Positions 53,039 to 63,763 are shown, numbered from the stretch's first letter. The stretch is DNA of 64,000 nt from an uncultured Clostridia bacterium (GCA_947589575.1 CANQBM010000002.1:186001-250000); one strand, 5' to 3'. Notes: generated by a model not told the origin, from the letters alone. Numbers and translations are program-made.

Positions 53039-54159
53039 ACCGAATTCTCCTTTTTGATTTTAGCTGCCTGGGCAAGATAAAGCTCCGCCTTGGCGCTGTC
53101 GCACTCATCCTGAAGCGTAATATCGTCCCAAACTACATCGGCAATACGTTGCTCCCCGTTTAATGCAAGATACATATTTCCGATTTTATTTATTACCGGA
53201 GTAAGTATACGCCTGTATGACTCAAGCTCAGTTGTAAGAATATCCGCCTGCTGCATACTCATCCTCTCTGTTGACGACCAACTGAGCCCGAGCATAAACG
53301 GAGGCAGACCCGTCTTGGCAACAATTTGCTCAAGAAGCTGTCTTACAGGTATTTCACTGTCAAGACAAACATTGTCAGAGCCGATTACCTGAACGCTTAC
53401 GTCGCCGACCGCCACAAAATCCTTGACGCTGTTTGAGTCCATAGCATCTTTCCACGCCTCAGCAATTATTCCCGCTTTGCTTTGAGCGTCATCATTGTCA
53501 GCGTCACTGCCGGGCTTGCAGACAACCGCATACCTTACGTTGCCTGCGTGTTCCCAATTTTCACCGATTGTACGATAAATTTTCATAAGAATATCACTTA
53601 TAAACGGCAATCCCTGTAAAATACTTGTACCGCACAGACTGCCCGGCTTAGGATTAAGTACGGAATAAAGAATAAGAGAAGGATTGGAAAGCTTTTCATT
53701 ACAGGTATAAAAATCGACGTCAATACCGTTGTCAGCTCTTTTTAATTCAAGCTCCGACAGCTCGCTGTTATAAAGAGCATAAATTCCGCCGTTTCCTATA
53801 ACTATTTCCCCTATTGCCGTACCGAAAGTCAAAAGCTGATTAAGATAATTTGAAATAAAAGACGATATTCCCTGCTGTGTTCCACCTACGTTGATACCGT
53901 CAAAATATCTGTTCATTCTTAAATCAAGCATTTCGTCGCCTGTTTCAAAATGAAAGCCCTCAGTCAACCTGACAATTTTGTTAATTGCCGAATCAATAAT
54001 CGGCACCGCCTCACGAATTGAGGCGTAGACTCTTGACTCGCCGTTCATAGGAATGTATGAAGAAAGCTGAAAATAAGGATGCCTTGCGCGTGATGAGGTC
54101 TGCACCGAGTACGCCGATAAAGCACCGCTTTTCTTTTTTTTGAAATTTAATAAGCCCAA
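53035..54159 (-). CDS. Phage portal protein
   Basis: 374 residues. SSRARHPYFQLSSYIPMNG, AVPIIDSAINKIVRL, and the wing segment LGLSWSSTERMSMQQADI that is usual for PBSX (XkdE) and related portals. It forms the dodecameric DNA-entry vertex. Four bases separate it from terL and it overlaps the protease gene. Confidence 0.85.
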   Translation of the reverse strand: MGLLNFKKKKSGALSAYSVQTSSRARHPYFQLSSYIPMNGESRVYASIREAVPIIDSAINKIVRLTEGFHFETGDEMLDLRMNRYFDGINVGGTQQGISSFISNYLNQLLTFGTAIGEIVIGNGGIYALYNSELSELELKRADNGIDVDFYTCNEKLSNPSLILYSVLNPKPGSLCGTSILQGLPFISDILMKIYRTIGENWEHAGNVRYAVVCKPGSDADNDDAQSKAGIIAEAWKDAMDSNSVKDFVAVGDVSVQVIGSDNVCLDSEIPVRQLLEQIVAKTGLPPFMLGLSWSSTERMSMQQADILTTELESYRRILTPVINKIGNMYLALNGEQRIADVVWDDITLQDECDSAKAELYLAQAAKIKKENSV

Positions 54160-54163
54160 AGCC

Positions 54164-55423
54164 TCATTTCCTTTCTATTGCAAGGGAGATAAACGAATTT
54201 GCCGGCCTGCGTTTATTTAAAACAGACATAACAAAATAGCGTATATCGTCCATTGCGTGATCGTTTTCCTTTTTCGGAGCGTCTCTTTTAAGACTGTTGT
54301 CCCAGCGGTAAACGGAAAATTCCCTTATCGTATCGGCACAAACAGGCGAGATAAATATTTCATCGTTTTTAAGTGCCTGACATACTCGGTTTATCCCTGT
54401 AAGCACATCATTATCGGCTTTGATAACCCTGTACTTATTGTGCCGTAATACTGTCTGAATAAAAGACGCTGCCGACGGGTCAATAATAAGTGCTTTTATA
54501 TTTCTGCCGCCCGCAAGCTTTTCAATAGCAGTATAATATTCCTCATCCGTAAGCTGTACTCCTTTATCACGGCTTGAATGGTAATATTCATCAATTCTGT
54601 ACCAGCCGTTGTCCCCTTTACCCCACAGCCCTATGGAAAAGGGATTTACAGTACCGTAGTCGCAGGACAGATAATATTCGCTTATTGACCCCTCATACCT
54701 TTTAATATGACGGTTTTGGTCAAACATAGGATATACAAGACCGTCCGCCGTCACCCATTTACCCTCTACAAAGCGTTCGTAAAACGCTCCCGAATAAAGG
54801 CTTTTATATCGGTTTTTCACTGCGTCTGAGAGCGATGGATTATCATCCATAGTAAAATGAACATAAAGCACATTTTTTTCCTCCCGCTTTTTTATCCATT
54901 CCGAATAAAACCAGTGGTACGGATGCTCAGGATTGCAGTTGAAGAAATATTTGGATTTTTCAAGTGAGCATCGCGCTATGGCCTGCTCCACAAACGAGCG
55001 CGGCATAAGCGCCGCCTCGTCAAACATTACTCCGCCTAACGTCATTCCCTGAATTAACGATGCTGATGATTCGTCCCTTCCTCCGAAAAGATAAAATCTG
55101 TTTACAAATCTGCCCCTTGATATTTCCAAATAGTTTCTGCTGATTTTAAAGTCACAGCCAAAGCCTAATTCACTCAGCACAGGTAAAATCGGCGTTATTA
55201 CATTCCGTCTCAGAGAAGCAATCGTCTTTCCGCAAAGCGCAAAGGATGTATTGCTGAAATTGTAAAACGCCCAGCATATAAAGGATAAGCTCATACAAAG
55301 CGTTTTTCCGCTTCTAACAGCGCCGTCGCAGATTATACCGTTTCTGTTATTTACGATGCTGCCCTTGCACCACCAGTTTAAAACAAATAACTGCTTTTTA
55401 GAAAAGGGAACGAAGCTACTCAT
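54164..55423 (-). CDS. Terminase large subunit (PBSX family)
   Basis: DNA-packaging motor. Walker A CDGAVRSGKTLCMS (about 32-45), Walker B GVMFDEAAL, then the nuclease domain: LSCDYGTVNPFSIGLW with the first metal Asp, ALIIDPSAASFI, and NDHAMDDIRYFV. 419 residues, a complete enzyme with ATPase and nuclease motifs intact, so the operon could in principle still package DNA. It overlaps terS by eight bases. Confidence 0.94.
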   Translation of the reverse strand: MSSFVPFSKKQLFVLNWWCKGSIVNNRNGIICDGAVRSGKTLCMSLSFICWAFYNFSNTSFALCGKTIASLRRNVITPILPVLSELGFGCDFKISRNYLEISRGRFVNRFYLFGGRDESSASLIQGMTLGGVMFDEAALMPRSFVEQAIARCSLEKSKYFFNCNPEHPYHWFYSEWIKKREEKNVLYVHFTMDDNPSLSDAVKNRYKSLYSGAFYERFVEGKWVTADGLVYPMFDQNRHIKRYEGSISEYYLSCDYGTVNPFSIGLWGKGDNGWYRIDEYYHSSRDKGVQLTDEEYYTAIEKLAGGRNIKALIIDPSAASFIQTVLRHNKYRVIKADNDVLTGINRVCQALKNDEIFISPVCADTIREFSVYRWDNSLKRDAPKKENDHAMDDIRYFVMSVLNKRRPANSFISLAIERK

Positions 55424-55751
55424 AAAAGTGTTCCTCTCCCTCCGGTCTCACGTTCTGCGCGCTTTTTTCAAGCGCCTCATAAAATGAAACAGCACTCTGT
55501 CCGTCATCAAAGCCTATAACCTCTCTCAGCTTTTCAAGCGCTTTTATCCTGTCAAAAAACTTAATTTCCATACCTCCGCCTTTCTGCTTTTTTATTTCGC
55601 TTACGCAAAACAAATCAAGCTTCGGCAAAATAGAAAGTATGTTTTCGTCCGACTCAAAAAGAAGTGTTACCGCATCCTGAATATCACCAAAGGCAAGGCG
55701 CCTTAAACCGTCGACCACGTCTTTTTGAGTGACCTTTTTTCTCCGTGACAT
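55416..55751 (-). CDS. Terminase small subunit (XtmA-like, short)
   Basis: 111 residues: a basic N terminus (MSRRKKVTQKDVVDGLRRLAFGDIQDAV) and the C-terminal FFDRIKALEKLREVIGFDD segment seen in the PBSX-type small subunits. It lacks the long N-terminal HTH of XtmA and may recognise DNA differently. First gene of the element. Confidence 0.78.
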   Translation of the reverse strand: MSRRKKVTQKDVVDGLRRLAFGDIQDAVTLLFESDENILSILPKLDLFCVSEIKKQKGGGMEIKFFDRIKALEKLREVIGFDDGQSAVSFYEALEKSAQNVRPEGEEHFYE

Positions 55752-55756
55752 ACAAT

Positions 55757-55876
55757 CATCTCCTTAGGCAAAGCAGTCAAAGTCCTGAAACGGTTAAACG
55801 TCTGCTTTGCTTGACCGATATTTGCAGAACAAAAAAACGCCCTGCACTAATGGAGTGTACAGGACGTTTTATAGAG
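55757..55876 (-). promoter_or_regulatory. Upstream control region of the phage-like operon
   Basis: Minus-strand -35 TTGAAA and -10 TATAAA with 17 bases between (55896-55868; the -35 box lies just outside this span) lead into a terminator-like hairpin (AAACG..CCTG / CAGG..CGTTT, 55831-55870) with TTTTTTT. A 9-bp perfect repeat GCAAAGCAG / CTGCTTTGC (55768-55776, 55802-55810) then precedes terS. Together this looks like an attenuated leader; the predicted start falls inside the hairpin, which weakens it. Confidence 0.5.
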
Positions 55877-55950
55877 TAAAACAGCTATAATTTCAACAAA
55901 AAAAGCAATAATAAAATTTTTTAACGCCGTTTATTCATATTACAGCTATA

Positions 55951-55979
55951 TTGACTGTTATATAAATATTTGATAAAAT
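55951..55979 (+). promoter_or_regulatory. Promoter of the zinc-ribbon gene
   Basis: TTGACT, 17 bases, TAAAAT on the plus strand, 34 bases before the start of the 56013 gene. Confidence 0.78.
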
Positions 55980-56012
55980 GAATTTAACAAAAGACGAAAA
56001 GAGTGATTATAT

Positions 56013-56480
56013 ATGTATTGCAGTAAATGCGGTCAGCAGATTTCTGACAGGGTATATTATTGTGAGCACTGCGGAGAACCCGTAAACAAGCCTTATACCC
56101 AGCAGCCCTTCAATTCACGGGAAAATACTAACCGGACCTATCAACAGGTTCCTCCTCAGTTTAATCAATACACACCCGAGGCTTATGAGTATATGATAAT
56201 GACAAAGATTGATGAGGTGAAAACCTTCGGAATTATTGCAATCATAGCAGGTCTGTTTATTCCTATTCTCGGTATTTTGCTCGGATGTATCGGTATAAGT
56301 AAATTAAATGACATTCCTCTTTCAAATCAATACAGATTAGAAAGCGAGCTTAAAAAGAAAAAAGCAAAAAACCTCTGTATTGCAGGAATTGTTATTCCCA
56401 TTGTACTATGGATACTTGCGGTTATTTTTATAATACTTTTTTTAAATATTGTAGGATATGGAATTTTATCCGCGCTTTAA
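56013..56480 (+). CDS. Zinc-ribbon domain membrane protein
   Basis: 155 residues: a double CxxC zinc ribbon at the N terminus (YCSKCGQQISDRVYYCEHCG), a Gln/Asn/Pro-rich linker of about 45 residues, and two hydrophobic helices (about 70-95 and 125-152). Many Firmicutes have such proteins, with no fixed function. Stands alone between a promoter and a strong terminator, diverging from the phage operon. Confidence 0.83.
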   Translation: MYCSKCGQQISDRVYYCEHCGEPVNKPYTQQPFNSRENTNRTYQQVPPQFNQYTPEAYEYMIMTKIDEVKTFGIIAIIAGLFIPILGILLGCIGISKLNDIPLSNQYRLESELKKKKAKNLCIAGIVIPIVLWILAVIFIILFLNIVGYGILSAL

Positions 56481-56482
56481 CA

Positions 56483-56517
56483 TAAAAGCTGCCCCGAATA
56501 TTTCGGGGCAGCTTTTA
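56483..56517. terminator. Bidirectional intrinsic terminator
   Basis: A perfect 15-bp stem (AAAAGCTGCCCCGAA / TTCGGGGCAGCTTTT) with a three-base loop between convergent genes. Confidence 0.93.
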
Positions 56518-56525
56518 TAATCTGT

Positions 56526-57239
56526 CTATTCGCTTTTTGCCATAACGTCAAGAGGGTTGACATACTTTCCGTCAATAAGCGTTTCAAAGTGGAGATGGCT
56601 CTCGCTTTTAAGTTCAAACGGAACTGTTCCGAGTGTGCCCAGAGTCTGTCCTATCGTAACATAATCTCCCTCGGAAACATTAATTGTTTCAAGTCCGCAA
56701 TATCTCGCGACAAGTTTACCGCCGTGGTCAATTTCAATAACCTTTCCGAGAAGATTGTCCTTTTTAACCGATATTACAAGACCGTCATTGATTGCGCACA
56801 CTTTACCGCCTGTTGAACACTTAAAATCAACTGCGGTATGAGAACGGTAATCCCCCATTGTTTCATTCCTGACAAGCTCCTCACTGTAGCCTGCAACGGC
56901 CGTTTCCTCACATGGATACTTGTAAAATGATTTGTACGGAGTATTTGTATCCCCAGCCTGCATAGTAGCCTTTTGAGTTGTAGTTGTCGTCTTTTTATTT
57001 TCAGCCGTGGTACTGTTATCTCTTTCGGTTTTCTGCTCAGTGGTGCTTTCCTTGACTGTTACCCTTTTCTGCACCTCTGTGGTTTGAGTTTGTTTTACAG
57101 TTGTCGCCTCGTTTACAAGCTCATTTTTTGCGCTCTGTGTTGAAAAATAAACTATAAGTCCGAGCGCAATAATACAAAGGCATATAACTGAAAATAACGC
57201 TCTTAAATTTCTATTATTTGGTTTGTCTTTTGTTGCCAT
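56526..57239 (-). CDS. SpoIIQ-like M23 peptidase-domain protein
   Basis: 237 residues: short cytoplasmic start, one membrane helix (about 13-35), a Thr/Glu-rich stalk, and a LytM/M23 domain. Active-site motifs SHTAVDF (HxxxD) and HLHFE (HxH) are present, so it may be a working zinc endopeptidase, as in clostridial SpoIIQ. By resemblance it would bridge the forespore and mother cell with SpoIIIAH during engulfment. No spoIID is adjacent. Start after GAGGTG. Confidence 0.82.
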   Translation of the reverse strand: MATKDKPNNRNLRALFSVICLCIIALGLIVYFSTQSAKNELVNEATTVKQTQTTEVQKRVTVKESTTEQKTERDNSTTAENKKTTTTTQKATMQAGDTNTPYKSFYKYPCEETAVAGYSEELVRNETMGDYRSHTAVDFKCSTGGKVCAINDGLVISVKKDNLLGKVIEIDHGGKLVARYCGLETINVSEGDYVTIGQTLGTLGTVPFELKSESHLHFETLIDGKYVNPLDVMAKSE

Positions 57240-57322
57240 AAAAATAACACCTCACAAGCATTATTGCCTGCCGTATTAAATTTTATGCAAAAAATTTCTT
57301 TTATTAGTTTTTATTAAATAAA

Positions 57323-57354
57323 AAGTACCTGCCAATTATGACAGGTACTTAATT
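57323..57354 (-). terminator. Intrinsic terminator of gdhA
   Basis: AAGTACCTG pairs with CAGGTACTT and is followed by TTTTATTT on the minus strand, about 15 bases after the gdhA stop. Confidence 0.88.
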
Positions 57355-57364
57355 ATTTAAGCTA

Positions 57365-58816
<1,452 letters not shown>

Positions 58817-58949
58817 ATTTTTTTGCATATTTATACATTTTGCGTATAAATGGTAAAATTTTTAATTTTCAGTTTAAAAAAATTATCATAAGTGATAGAA
58901 TGTTTTAAAGAAAATATAAGCGTTATTTAATTATATGCAGGGTAAAACT

Positions 58950-59438
58950 ATGAAATTTAGAGAATTAAGAAGAAAAAATCAGCTTTTGTCCAAACAAGAA
59001 ACGACAGATATACTAAACCGGAATACTTCGGGGACACTTGCCTGCGCCGGTGACAATGACTATCCGTATGCTGTACCGCTGAGTTATGTTTACAGTGACG
59101 GAAAAATATACTTTCACTGTGCATTAACAGGGCATAAGCTTGATGCAATCAAACAAAACAGCAAGGTGTCATTTTGTGTAATAGACTGCGATAATGTCAA
59201 ACCCGAAGAATACACAACATATTACAAAAGCGTCATAGTGTTCGGAAAAATCAGAATTATTGAAAACCCCGATGAAAAAAGAAAAGCTCTTGAAATACTC
59301 GCAAAAAAATATTCACCAAACGACGATAACGGCATTCTAAAAGAAATCGACGGTTCTTTTGGCAGAGTATGTATGCTTGAGCTTGAAATTGAGCATATAA
59401 CGGGCAAAGCGGCTAAAGAGCTTATTAAAAACAATTAA
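58950..59438 (+). CDS. Pyridoxamine 5'-phosphate oxidase-like flavin-binding protein
   Basis: Split-barrel protein of about 162 residues. MRxKxQ-like start (MKFRELRRKNQLLSKQE), GTLACAGDNDYPYAVPLSYVY, IYFHCALTGHKLDAIK and VSFCVI match the PNPOx-like/NimA group found in anaerobes. Start at 58950 after AGGG; an in-frame ATG lies five codons upstream. FMN or heme may be bound; the substrate is unknown. It diverges from gdhA. Confidence 0.85.
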   Translation: MKFRELRRKNQLLSKQETTDILNRNTSGTLACAGDNDYPYAVPLSYVYSDGKIYFHCALTGHKLDAIKQNSKVSFCVIDCDNVKPEEYTTYYKSVIVFGKIRIIENPDEKRKALEILAKKYSPNDDNGILKEIDGSFGRVCMLELEIEHITGKAAKELIKNN

Positions 59439-59462
59439 ATTTTTTCTTTATGTAAATAAATA

Positions 59463-59502
59463 ATAAAAATACCTGCAGTTTTTATACCGCAGGTATTTTT
59501 TA
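59463..59502. terminator. Bidirectional intrinsic terminator
   Basis: AAAAATACCTGC / GCAGGTATTTTT around a 12-base loop, between two convergent genes. Confidence 0.88.
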
Positions 59503-59507
59503 TGAGA

Positions 59508-60053
59508 TTAATAATTTTCTGCGCTTATTTCAAAGAAACTCTGCGGGTGATTGCAGGTAGGACAAATTTCAGGCGCCTTGGTTCCTACAACAATGTGTCC
59601 GCAGTTGCGGCATTCCCAAACCTTTACCTCGCTCTTTTCAAATACCTGCGCGGTTTCAATGTTTTTAAGAAGTGCGCGGTAGCGCTCCTCGTGATGTTTT
59701 TCAATTTTCGCAACTAAGCGGAACTTTGCCGCAAGCTCCGGAAAACCTTCCTCATCTGCGGTTTTTGCAAATCCGGCATACATATCTGTCCACTCAAAAT
59801 TTTCGCCGTCTGCCGCCGCGGAAAGATTTTCAGCGGTATCACCAAGACCGTTTAATTCCTTGAACCACATCTTTGCATGCTCTTTTTCATTATCAGCTGT
59901 TTTAAGGAACAAAGCTGAAATTTGCTCATAACCCTCTTTTTTTGCAACCGACGCAAAGTATGTATACTTGTTTCTCGCCTGTGACTCACCGGCAAAAGCT
60001 GCCTCTAAATTCTTTTCTGTCTGAGTTCCTTTATACTTGTTTGTCTTTGACAT
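59508..60053 (-). CDS. Rubrerythrin
   Basis: Non-heme iron peroxidase of anaerobes. The four-helix ferritin-like domain has the Glu/ExxH diiron ligands ([34 protein letters not shown]), and the C-terminal rubredoxin knuckle has [10 protein letters not shown] and CPTCNHP. 181 residues. Start at 60053 after GAGGAGG. It has its own promoter and stands alone, as oxidative-stress rubrerythrins often do. Confidence 0.95.
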   Translation of the reverse strand: MSKTNKYKGTQTEKNLEAAFAGESQARNKYTYFASVAKKEGYEQISALFLKTADNEKEHAKMWFKELNGLGDTAENLSAAADGENFEWTDMYAGFAKTADEEGFPELAAKFRLVAKIEKHHEERYRALLKNIETAQVFEKSEVKVWECRNCGHIVVGTKAPEICPTCNHPQSFFEISAENY

Positions 60054-60087
60054 TGTATACCTCCTCAAATTAAATCGTTACAATTTT

Positions 60088-60116
60088 ATCATAATATAAT
60101 AAATTAAAATTGTCAA
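60088..60116 (-). promoter_or_regulatory. Promoter of the rubrerythrin gene
   Basis: TTGACA (60116-60111), 17 bases, TATGAT (60093-60088) on the minus strand. No clear PerR box was seen. Confidence 0.8.
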
Positions 60117-60119
60117 TAA

Positions 60120-60154
60120 AAAGAGCTGACAAGGATAATTCCAAATCAGCTCTG
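60120..60154 (-). terminator. Intrinsic terminator of pgk-tpiA-gpmI
   Basis: AGAGCTGA pairs with TCAGCTCT and TTTTTATTG follows on the minus strand, just after gpmI. Confidence 0.88.
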
Positions 60155-60159
60155 CTGTA

Positions 60160-61695
60160 TTAATTAATCAATGACTCTCCTGTCATTTCGTTCGGCTGCG
60201 GCAGATTAAGCATCTTGAGCATTGTCGGAGCAATGTCGCAAAGTCTTCCGCCTTCTCTAAGCTCAATATTTTCTCCGCAATTTGCAGCGATAAACGGAAC
60301 AGGATTAGTTGTATGAGCCGTAAACGGTGAGCCGTCATCTTCTTTCATCTTGTCGGCATTACCATGGTCTGCAGTAATAAACAGACAACCGTTCATTTTC
60401 TTAACTGCCTCATACAGCGAACCGACACACTTATCAACAGCCTCAACCGCCGCTACAGCCGCATCAAAAATACCCGTATGTCCGACCATATCACAGTTTG
60501 CAAAATTGACAATTACAACATCATATTTGCCAGAAAGTACAGCCTCGTTAAGCTTTTCTGAAACCTCGTAGGCACTCATCTCAGGCTTAAGATCATATGT
60601 TGCAACCTTCGGCGACGGAATAAGAATTCTGTCCTCTCCCTCGTTGACCGCCTCTACACCGCCGTTAAAGAAAAATGTTACGTGAGCGTATTTTTCTGTC
60701 TCGGCAATTCTAAGCTGAGTCATATTGTTTTTCGCGAGATATTCACCAAGAGTATTTTCAAGACTCTGCGGTTTAAAAGCAACGAGCACATTAGGCATTG
60801 TCGCGTCATACTGCGTCATGCAAACATAGGTAAGCTCAAATCTGTCGCGCTCAAAGCCTTTAAAATTATCGTCAACAAATGTTCTTGTAATTTCTCTTGC
60901 TCTGTCGGGGCGGAAATTAAAGAATACAACACTGTCATTTTTACCTATTCTTCCCTCATTTTCAAGGCATACTGTAGGCTCAATAAACTCGTCTGTTACA
61001 TTTTTTCCGTCCGCGTCAACCTTTTCATATGATTCCTCAATAGCTTTAACTGGGTCAGACGCCTTGATACCCTCACCGAATACAAGCGCGTCATATGCTC
61101 TTTTTATTCTGTCCCAGTTATTATCCCTGTCCATAGCATAGTATCTGCCCACTACAGTGGCAACCTTGCCGACACCTATTTCCTTCAACTTATTAATTGC
61201 GTCCGCAACAAAATCCTTACCGCTTGTGGGCGGAACATCACGTCCGTCCATAATGCAGTGAAGATAAACTCTGTCAAGCCCCATTCTCTTAGCAAGCTCA
61301 ACAATCGCCCAGATATGAGAATTGTGAGAATGAACTCCTCCGTCGCTCATAAGACCCATAAGATGAAGTGAGGTACCGTTATCAACAGCATTCTGAACAG
61401 CGGCTCTCATAGCCTCATTTTCAAAGAAATCTCCGTCCTCGATTGACTTGGTAATTCTTGTAAGCTCCTGATAGACAATTCTGCCCGCGCCGATATTTGT
61501 ATGACCTACCTCCGAGTTACCCATCTGACCGTCGGGCAAACCGACGTCCATACCCGACGCACCTATATAGGTATACGGATTTTCAGCAATAATTTTATCA
61601 AGATTTACTTTATTTGCAGCGGCAACAGCGTTACCGTAGTCTGACGGATTTTTTCCGAAACCGTCCATAATACAAAGCACAACAGGCTTTTTCAT
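60160..61695 (-). CDS. gpmI: Phosphoglycerate mutase, 2,3-bisphosphoglycerate-independent
   Basis: Manganese-dependent mutase of glycolysis in the alkaline phosphatase superfamily. LCIMDGFGKN, the catalytic Ser in QMGNSEVGHTNIG, HCIMDGRDVPPTSG and TADHGNADKM are intact. About 511 residues from the ATG at 61695 (GGAGG upstream); a frame running 19 codons further lacks a site. Last gene of pgk-tpiA-gpmI. Confidence 0.97.
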   Translation of the reverse strand: MKKPVVLCIMDGFGKNPSDYGNAVAAANKVNLDKIIAENPYTYIGASGMDVGLPDGQMGNSEVGHTNIGAGRIVYQELTRITKSIEDGDFFENEAMRAAVQNAVDNGTSLHLMGLMSDGGVHSHNSHIWAIVELAKRMGLDRVYLHCIMDGRDVPPTSGKDFVADAINKLKEIGVGKVATVVGRYYAMDRDNNWDRIKRAYDALVFGEGIKASDPVKAIEESYEKVDADGKNVTDEFIEPTVCLENEGRIGKNDSVVFFNFRPDRAREITRTFVDDNFKGFERDRFELTYVCMTQYDATMPNVLVAFKPQSLENTLGEYLAKNNMTQLRIAETEKYAHVTFFFNGGVEAVNEGEDRILIPSPKVATYDLKPEMSAYEVSEKLNEAVLSGKYDVVIVNFANCDMVGHTGIFDAAVAAVEAVDKCVGSLYEAVKKMNGCLFITADHGNADKMKEDDGSPFTAHTTNPVPFIAANCGENIELREGGRLCDIAPTMLKMLNLPQPNEMTGESLIN

Positions 61696-61763
61696 ATATA
61701 TTCCCTCCAATACGTAATAACAGTTTAAATGGGCGGGTATTAACCCACCCATATTTTTTATAA

Positions 61764-62531
61764 TTATTTGCTTGCGGCTTTGACAATGATTGAGAAGTCC
61801 TCAGCCTTAAGTGACGCGCCACCGATAAGACCTCCGTCAACATTCTCCTTTGAAAGAAGCTCGTCAGCATTTTTAGCATTCATTGAACCGCCGTACTGAA
61901 CAACAAATGCGTCGGCAGCCTCCTTGCCGTAAAGCTCCGCAATAACCTTGCGGATATATCCGTTTACTTCATCGGCTTGCTCTGCCGTGGCGGTTTTGCC
62001 TGTACCGATAGCCCAAACAGGCTCGTAGGCGATGATAACATTTTTAAGTTCTTCTGCACTCACACCCTGAAGAGCAATCTTTGTCTGCATACCCACAACT
62101 TCAAATGTAACACCCTGTTCTCTCTGCTCAAGTACCTCGCCTACACAGAGAATAACAGTTAAACCGTTGTCAAGAGCGGCACGTACCCTCTTGTTTACTG
62201 TCTCATCAGTTTCACCGAAATACTGTCTTCTTTCACTGTGGCCGATTATAACATAAGGAACACCCATTGCCTTGAGCATGGGAGCAGATACCTCTGCCGT
62301 AAAAGCGCCGCTTTCAGCCCAGTGGCAGTTTTCAGCGCCGATTTTTATGTTAGAGCCTTGCGCCGCGTCAAGCGCTGCCTGAAGGTCAACAAACGGAGCG
62401 CATATAACAACATCGCAATGAGCGTCTGCGACAAGCGGTTTCATTTCATTTATAAGCGCTGTTGTCTGAGCCGGAGTATTGTTCATTTTCCAGTTGCCGG
62501 CAATAACAGCTTTTCTGAGAGCTTTGTTCAT
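61764..62531 (-). CDS. tpiA: Triosephosphate isomerase
   Basis: Interconverts dihydroxyacetone phosphate and glyceraldehyde 3-phosphate. AGNWKMN, the catalytic His in IGHSERR, the Glu in IAYEPVWAIGTGKTA and the phosphate loop YGGSMNAKN are all present. 255 residues. Between pgk and gpmI, 32 and about 70 bases away. Confidence 0.97.
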   Translation of the reverse strand: MNKALRKAVIAGNWKMNNTPAQTTALINEMKPLVADAHCDVVICAPFVDLQAALDAAQGSNIKIGAENCHWAESGAFTAEVSAPMLKAMGVPYVIIGHSERRQYFGETDETVNKRVRAALDNGLTVILCVGEVLEQREQGVTFEVVGMQTKIALQGVSAEELKNVIIAYEPVWAIGTGKTATAEQADEVNGYIRKVIAELYGKEAADAFVVQYGGSMNAKNADELLSKENVDGGLIGGASLKAEDFSIIVKAASK

Positions 62532-62563
62532 TTTACATATACCTCTTTACAATTATTTATTAA

Positions 62564-63763
62564 TCAGTCTTTATCAGCAAGGGCGCAAATACCCGGAAGA
62601 TCCTTGCCCTCAAGGAATTCAAGCGAAGCGCCTCCGCCTGTTGAAATATGGCTCATCTTATCTGCAAAACCGAGCTTAGTTACAGCGGCAACGGAATCGC
62701 CTCCGCCAATTATTGAAATAGCGCCTGACTCAGCAACAGCCTTTGCAACGGTAATCGTACCTGACGCAAAGTTTTCCCACTCTGATACACCCATAGGACC
62801 GTTCCAGATTACTGTGCCTGCGCCCTTGATTGCATCAGCAAATAATTTCTCTGTTTCGGGACCAATATCAAGACCCATCCAACCGTCAGGGATTTCATCG
62901 CTGTTTACAACCTTATGCTCTGTATTTTCGTCATACTCCTTACCAACTCTGTTGTCAACGGGAATAAGGAACTTAACGCCTTTTTCCTCAGCGGCTTTCA
63001 TCATTTCACCGGCTTTTTCAACCCAGTCAGCCTCAAGCAGAGAATCACCAATGCTGTGGCCGAGATATTTCATAAAGGTGTAAGCCATACCGCCGCCGAT
63101 AATAATTGTATCACACTTTTCAATAAGATTTGAAATAACGCCGATTTTGTCCGAAACCTTAGCTCCGCCGAGAATTGCGACAAGCGGTCTCTTAGGATTA
63201 GCAAGCGCACCGCCCATAAATTTAATTTCTTTTTGAATAAGATATCCGCAAACAGCAGGAAGATATGACGCAACTCCTGTTGTTGAGCAGTGAGCTCTGT
63301 GAGCCGTGCCGAAAGCGTCGTTTACAAAAATATCCGCAAGAGATGCAAGCTCTTTAGAGAAGTTCTCCTCATTTTTTGTCTCCTCTTTTCTGTAACGTAC
63401 ATTTTCAAGGAGCATTACCTCACCGTCTTTAAGATTTTCAGCCATAGCCTTTGCATTTTCGCCTACAACGTTTTCGTCCTCGGCAAGCTTAACCTCAACG
63501 CCGAGATACTCCGAGAGTTTTTCAGCTACAGGTGCAAGGCTGAATTCAGGCTTGTATTCGCCCTTAGGTCTGCCGAGATGTGAGCAGAGAATAACCTTTG
63601 CGCCGTTTTCCATAAGATATTTAATTGTAGGAAGAGCAGCAACAATTCTCTTGTCGTTTGTAATTTCTCCGTCCTTAAGCGGAACATTAAAATCACAGCG
63701 TACAAGGACTTTTTTGCCCTTAACGTCAATGTCTTCAATAGTCTTTTTGTTCAAAGCGTCCAT
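62564..63763 (-). CDS. pgk: Phosphoglycerate kinase
   Basis: ATP-forming step of glycolysis. [14 protein letters not shown] at the start, [27 protein letters not shown] and the C-terminal [12 protein letters not shown] identify it. 399 residues. First gene of the operon, after a consensus promoter and GAGAGG. Confidence 0.97.
   Translation of the reverse strand: MDALNKKTIEDIDVKGKKVLVRCDFNVPLKDGEITNDKRIVAALPTIKYLMENGAKVILCSHLGRPKGEYKPEFSLAPVAEKLSEYLGVEVKLAEDENVVGENAKAMAENLKDGEVMLLENVRYRKEETKNEENFSKELASLADIFVNDAFGTAHRAHCSTTGVASYLPAVCGYLIQKEIKFMGGALANPKRPLVAILGGAKVSDKIGVISNLIEKCDTIIIGGGMAYTFMKYLGHSIGDSLLEADWVEKAGEMMKAAEEKGVKFLIPVDNRVGKEYDENTEHKVVNSDEIPDGWMGLDIGPETEKLFADAIKGAGTVIWNGPMGVSEWENFASGTITVAKAVAESGAISIIGGGDSVAAVTKLGFADKMSHISTGGGASLEFLEGKDLPGICALADKD

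Larger units (their letters stand above)
45672..55751 (-). mobile_element. Reduced PBSX/Mu-like phage element: head and baseplate genes without tail tube, sheath or tape measure
   Basis: One minus-strand operon of about sixteen genes in PBSX order: terS, terL, portal, protease, capsid, three connectors, LysM protein, hub, spike, gp25-like, J, I, fibre. All frames are open and most overlap or touch. Sheath, tube, tail chaperones and tape measure (XkdK-XkdO in PBSX) are missing, as are integrase, repressor, replication and lysis genes. No direct repeats were noticed at the borders. Probably domesticated. Confidence 0.85.

Noticed and set aside
45632-55900. attL/attR repeats around the phage element
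   Set aside because: No shared repeat longer than chance was seen between the two borders, and no tRNA or tmRNA lies at either end.
62238-63083. A 281-codon plus-strand open frame
   Set aside because: It lies antisense to the 3' part of pgk and the 5' part of tpiA, both certain; no ribosome site and no recognisable domain.
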